Source of the DNA: WJJR01 sp964440935 | GTDB taxonomy: Bacteria; Zixibacteria; MSB-5A5; WJJR01 | Reading direction: 5' to 3' | DNA: 16,018 bases | Assembly: GCA_964440935.1 (NCBI GenBank) | Contig: CAYTTY010000065.1 | Coordinates: 1 to 16,018 of the forward strand | In this document: positions 7,501 through 13,500 of the stretch, one piece after another | How positions within the stretch are numbered: the first letter of the stretch is position 1 | Layout of the letters: every line of letters starts with the position of its first letter | The notes under the pieces: model-generated | The model's database searches: none | What the model saw: only the letters and a program-made list of their open reading frames with translations | What the model was told of the DNA's origin: nothing | Program-made: the position numbers and the translations under genes

Positions 7501-10500
7501 GCATCCATGGCGATTGAATCCGGTCGAATCGCGATATCCGCACGCCGTATGCGCAACCGCACCGGGAAGTAAACATCACTCTCATCCGGATCATTGGTGT
7601 GGAAAAGAATATTCGCACCGTATTGCTCACCAGCGAGTCCAGCGCTTTTGATGAGGGCGGTGAGTGGCGCCGTTCCGTGCGTCGGTATCGTGTCAGCCCG
7701 GGGTTGTAACGCGATCCATTCCGGATACGGACTGTACCGAACAGCAAGATTCTCATGGATGTAGGAGGTGTTAAACGCCGTCTCCAGGCCGATTGTCCCC
7801 AAACGGTTCTCGATCCCTACCGTGCTGCTGGTCGTGTTGAATCCGCCCGCAATCGACAGATACTGAATCGTACACTGCCCGTTGTCATCCAGAATGATCT
7901 GGGCAGTAATTCTACCGGATGTGTAGTATTGCCCATAGTCGGTGAACTGAATCACCAGCCGGCCGCCGGACGAATGGTAATGCACCTGCCCCCGGGGGTA
8001 CAGATCATCCCAGCACCATGCAATGATGTTGTTGGGCGAATTGGTCGATGGAAGCGGGTTGTTTCCGAGCGAGTAGTAACCGCTGGTGGGGCCGAATCCG
8101 ATGAACCCATTGCTGGCGACGTAGAACTCTGTGTACACCGAATCATAATAGGGGAACTCGAATCCGATGGGGAACGGCCCTTCGTAGTCGTCGTCACTGA
8201 GTCCCGATACCGGTATTCCGATTCCGGAAATGTCCTCCCAGTCGAACACAGGGCCATTCGGTTCATCCGAATCGACCCAGCGGTAACCGGCACTGTCCGG
8301 ACCGCCGAATCCGTTTGTGACCGGCCATCCGGTTCGTGGGTCCGGTTCGTCTTTACCCGGTGCCGTCTCATACCCATCCGGATACGGTTCGAGCGTTTCA
8401 ACGCTGAGGGTGGCCTCATCGATCGTGATGGTGGTCGCGTACCAGAGTGTGCCGTCTCCGAGGTTGCTGACATCAACGGTGCTGATCAGAGAGTCACCCT
8501 CGTCCAATTCGACCACGAGACTTTCCGGGACGAGCTCCATATCCGGATCCGGACCAACATCCAGTTGCACCGCGACGACAAAGTTGGGATTATTAACATC
8601 AGAGGTCGTGATGGTTAATGTCGACGAGTAATGACCCGCCAAGAGCGTCGCTGCGTCGGCGGTGACGACAATGCCAATGGAATCTTGTGGGGCGATGGTT
8701 TGCATTGCCGGGGATGGCATCAACCAGGCCTCCGAGGCTGACAGTGTTACGTCGAGATCTGCCTCGCCATCATTGATGATCCACAATGTTGAGTCACTGG
8801 TTTGTGTTTCGTTAACCTCCATCCACAGAGTGTCCGTCCGCACTACGGCGATCGGCGATCGCAGGTGCATATGCACCGGAACCAGGAGCGACTCCTCGTC
8901 CGGGTCGTTGCCCGACAGCAGTATCCGTGCGTAGTAGTCGGTCCCGGTGAGATTGTATGAACTGAAATTGACCAGCATCGCTGTAGCATGCTGGGCCCTG
9001 ATACTGTCGACGTAGAATGCCCCCGCCAACGTGCCGTCTTCGGCAGCCAGCCACGTCCAGGCGGAACCGTACGGTAGCCGGACACCGGGAACACCAACAC
9101 GTAACGTGTCGATACGGCTGCGGGCAATGGAACCGATATGGAGGAGCCCATGCTCGTCGAGAGCAAGATGTAAAGGACCGGGGTACCCGCTACCGATCAC
9201 ATCGACTGTTTGGTCGGCATTGATGCGGGTGACGGTGCCATAATAGCCATTACCCACATAGAGATTGCCTTCAATGTCAAAGGCCAGCCCTTCCAGATAG
9301 CGACCGAGATCGGCGTAGGTGGATACGGTACCGTTGGGATCGATCGCGAGGATTCGTCCATCACTAAATGTGGAAACATAAAGACGTCCGTCCGGACCGA
9401 ATGCCGCATCGATGATCTGTGGTGGAAGGCCGCTGGTGAACAACTCGACATCACCAGTCGGAGAGACAGTCAGAATATTCGAACTCGAGGTCGTCACATA
9501 CAAAATCCCTCCGGGACCGTACGCCAGTCCCAGCGGAGTGACCGTCAAATCCGCAAGAATCTCGGGCGATCCATCGGGATGAATCATGAGGACCTGTCGC
9601 GTCGACTGATTCGCGACGGCGAGCTTCCCATCCGAATCGAAGGCGATGCCGTAAGGATTTCTGACTTCTGATGAGTACACACTCCAGGAACCGGGTGAAT
9701 CCATCCGGTAAATCACGTCCGGCCCAGACGCCGCAGCGTACAGATGGCCATCCAGACCAACGGTGATTCCCGCGACGGGCGCTGGCACCGGGATGTAGGA
9801 CGCTTGCGGCAATGTGTCGCCGGCAATCGTCTCAGAACCGGATAGGTCATAATCGGGAACCGGATCGAGTACGGTGTAATCGGTTCGACCCGCGATTTTG
9901 GTGTCATCATACTGTCCCATTGGGGCCGTCGCCGGCAGAATCACAGTGCGGAAGGCAAGCGTACCCTCTCCACCGTTACCGATCATCAGCGTGTGGTACA
10001 GCGAATCATCTGGATCGATCGCCACGTCGAAGGTGTCCGGAGAGATCCAGATGTCAGGATCCGGACCGACGTGGAATGCGATCGGCAAAAATGTAGCGGG
10101 CTCATCGACATCGTTGGATCCAATTGTAACAGTGGCGTTGTAATCGCCGGGGAGCAGACTGGCAGCATCCGCCGTCAGTCCAATCGCCACGGAGTCGAAT
10201 GGAGGAACGTGTCCGCTGTCCGGCAGCAGGGTCAGCCACGATTGATCAGCCAGGATTGCATAGAGCAGCGGTGCCTCACCGTCATTGACAATCCAGAACA
10301 ACGAGTCCGTCGAGGCTCCCTCTTCACCCTCGAGATACATGCTATCAAGTCGAATGGCGATTTCTGGGAGCAACACCTCTACTCGGACCGGTACAGCCAC
10401 GGAATCCTCGTCCGGGTCATTGGACGACATGATGATCTCGGCGCGGTACTCAGGCTGTGTCAACCCCACACCATTAACGTGGACCAGGAGAGCTAAATTG

Positions 10501-13500
10501 CTGTGCGGCGGAACGAGACCACTGTCCGGAAATACACTGAGCCATGTCGGAGTCTGACTGAAGAGCACGGCCATGTCGGATTGGATATACGACGTATTGA
10601 ACGCGGGCGCCAAGCCGATTGTCCCGATCCGGTTCTCGATTCCCACGGTACTGGACGTGGTGTTGAAACCGCCGGTGATGTCCTGATACTGAATGACGAT
10701 TCTGCCATTCTTGTAAAGGATGATCTCTGCCGTGATATTGCCGGGAGTATAGTACTGTCCGTAACCCTCGAATTGGATGACCAGACGATTGCCGTCGCTG
10801 TGGTAATAGACCTGTCCATCGGGGTAGAGGTCATCCCAACACCACGCAATGATGTTGTTGGGTGGATTCACTGAGGGAAGGGGCGTATTACCGAGCGAGT
10901 TATAGCCTGTGGTCGGGCCAAAGCCAATGAATCCGTTGCTACCGATGTAAAATTCTGAATAAGCGGAGTCGTAGTACGAAAAATCGAATCCGATGGAAAA
11001 TGGCCCGACGTAACTATCATCAGATAGTCCCACCACCGGCGTTCCGATACCGGACACGTCAACCCAATTGAACGGCGGTCCACCGGGTTCATCGGAGTCA
11101 ATCCAGCGATAGCCGGCGCTGTCGGGACCGCCAGACCCCTGCACCACCGGATGGCCGACACGCGTATCCGTGTCTCCTTTGGTAATGGGATCATCATACT
11201 CCGCCGGATAAGACGGCGGATCGACCACGGCATCCGCGAGTGGTGAACAGTTGATTGTTGTCGAATAGGTGAGTGTGCCATCACCGACGTTGTCGAGAGT
11301 CAAACCGGCGGACGTGGTATCATCTTTGGCGATCACGATCAGCAGACTGTCCGGATCGACGGATATATCCGGGTCGGGTCCGGCATGAATGTCAAATGGC
11401 ACCGCGAATTCGGACTCGTCGTAATCATCGGAGTAAATGACGAGATCACCCACATGATCACCCGGATACAACGTCACATCGCCGATGGTGACTTCAATCT
11501 CGGTCGAATCGCCGGGAGGAATAACCGTCGTTGGCAAAGCCGACGTCAGCCACACAACCGCTCCCCGCACCGAATCAATCGTCAACGGTTCTTCACCAAT
11601 GTTGTGCGCCCATAGGAAGGCCGCTTGGTCAATGCCCTCGACGACGGTGTCGGTAACCGACGTCGGATACACGTCGATCTCCGGACCACGTACGCGCAAG
11701 TCGACCGGTATCTCAACCAGCGGATCGTAGGGGTCATTGCTGTGAACATCGATCAGCTTGTTATAATCACCCGAGACAGTCGACGACGTATTGATGGTCA
11801 ACGTGACATACGTCGATTCCCCGGGAGCCAGCGTATCGCCGCGGGGAGTGACGCTCAGCCACGCCTGACCGGATGTCCATTCGACCGCGTTGGCCAAAGA
11901 TCGGGCCATGAAATCGACATAGTCGTAGAAGTCCCATCCGAAGAGGACAACACGTCCCCCCAAGTCCTCTTTGACGACGACCACTGGGGCGCCGGTGGCG
12001 GAGTGCGCCATTACGGTTTCGCCGTCGGTGTGGTCGATGACGCGGGTCGCATTTTGAGCGGTGTGCACCCCCTCAATGCCGGTGGTCACCGGATGTTGAC
12101 CAATGGTTTCGATCGCTTCGAAGCCGAGGTAGGTTCCACCAGTGGCATCCAGCACGCCTGCCCCTCGCAGGAACGAGGAGACGGCCGCATCACTACCGTC
12201 ACAGGCGACAATGCCGCCACCCCTCGACACGAAATCCTGAAGCACAGATGCCAGATTCTCACCGATAGGGAATAGGTGAGGTGCATACTCCTGTTCCGGG
12301 ATAAGCAAGATATTTTGTCCGATCAGTGCGGTCTCAAAATCGGCGGAATTAACAGCGCCCGTTTCTGTGAGAGTGAAGTCGGTGAAATAGGTCGACAGCG
12401 CATTGAGCATGTTCGGGTATTCCCAATTCTGATCGGCGTACGGTATCCACGCCAGGATTTGGGTTGTGCCGGTCAGTTGGGCGAATGCACTGGCGGGATA
12501 CGGCGACGTCGCCGGAGGCGTCCCCTGATCGATGGTGAGGGATTGATTCTCGTCGTGGACCGGCGGCGCTCCCAACAGATCACTGATCGACATCATGCCG
12601 TTCGGGACGGACTGGCTGAGAGTGAACCGCAGTTCACCCGGCCCGTCGTTGCACACCATGAGCGTGTCGTACGTGGTGTCGTTTTCGGCCATTTCGAAGT
12701 TGAACGCTGCCGGGTCGTAGCACACTGATGGCGGAATGGGTGCGTATATCAACACGTCGTCGACAAACCAGTCATCGTACGGTCCAGGCGTGCCGATGGA
12801 TCGAATACGTAGTCGGAAATCGGCATGAGACGCCGATGACGGCAGGTAGACCTCAACCTGTTCAAACGTGGTCATCCGAGGTCCGTTGCCCGGCTGCCGG
12901 GATATCTCCTCCCAATTGCCGCTGCTATTCCTGAATTCAAGAATCAAATCCTCGCCGTAATCGACCGTCTCCCCGCCACCGGTGCGTTGATACCAGTAGG
13001 AGAGTATCACCTGAACCTGGCCGGAGAGATTGATGGACACCGACGTGATGGCATCATTTCCGCTCGGATGACCGTTGAGGTTGAGCGAGTACGGGGGCGA
13101 GGGTTCATCGATACCGATCTCATTAACGGCAACGTTTTGGATGTCGCGCCAATGCAGCGTGTCCAGGATTGCGCTAAGGAACTCATCACTCCACGGTATA
13201 CTGTCCGGCCGCCCGGCCGAGATCGAGAGTCCGGTAAATGTACCGGAGATGGCAGTATCACCAAGCGATTGAACAGTGATGACGCACGTGTCTGCGGTTC
13301 CGTATAGTTCACCCACCGGGATAATCACGCGGGGATGGATGGTATATTGATCGTTTTGCGAGAGCACCGGTGTCTGTGTGATGACGGACGTTTTGCCCGA
13401 ATCCCACACCTCTGTCGGCCAATTCGCGTCACTGATGATCAAATCATACTGGTCATCCATCGCACCGTAATTGGTCAGCACAACGTCGTAGAAGATCGTG

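Noticed and set aside
7755..8618. Plus-strand open frame of 287 residues inside the giant gene
   Set aside because: It is a shadow of module A2 and its Ig flanks. The antisense frame is open because of biased third positions in the repeat units.
4863..12728. CRISPR or short tandem DNA repeat array
   Set aside because: The repetition is of coding modules of about 340-500 residues in one open frame, with no short direct repeats separated by unique spacers.
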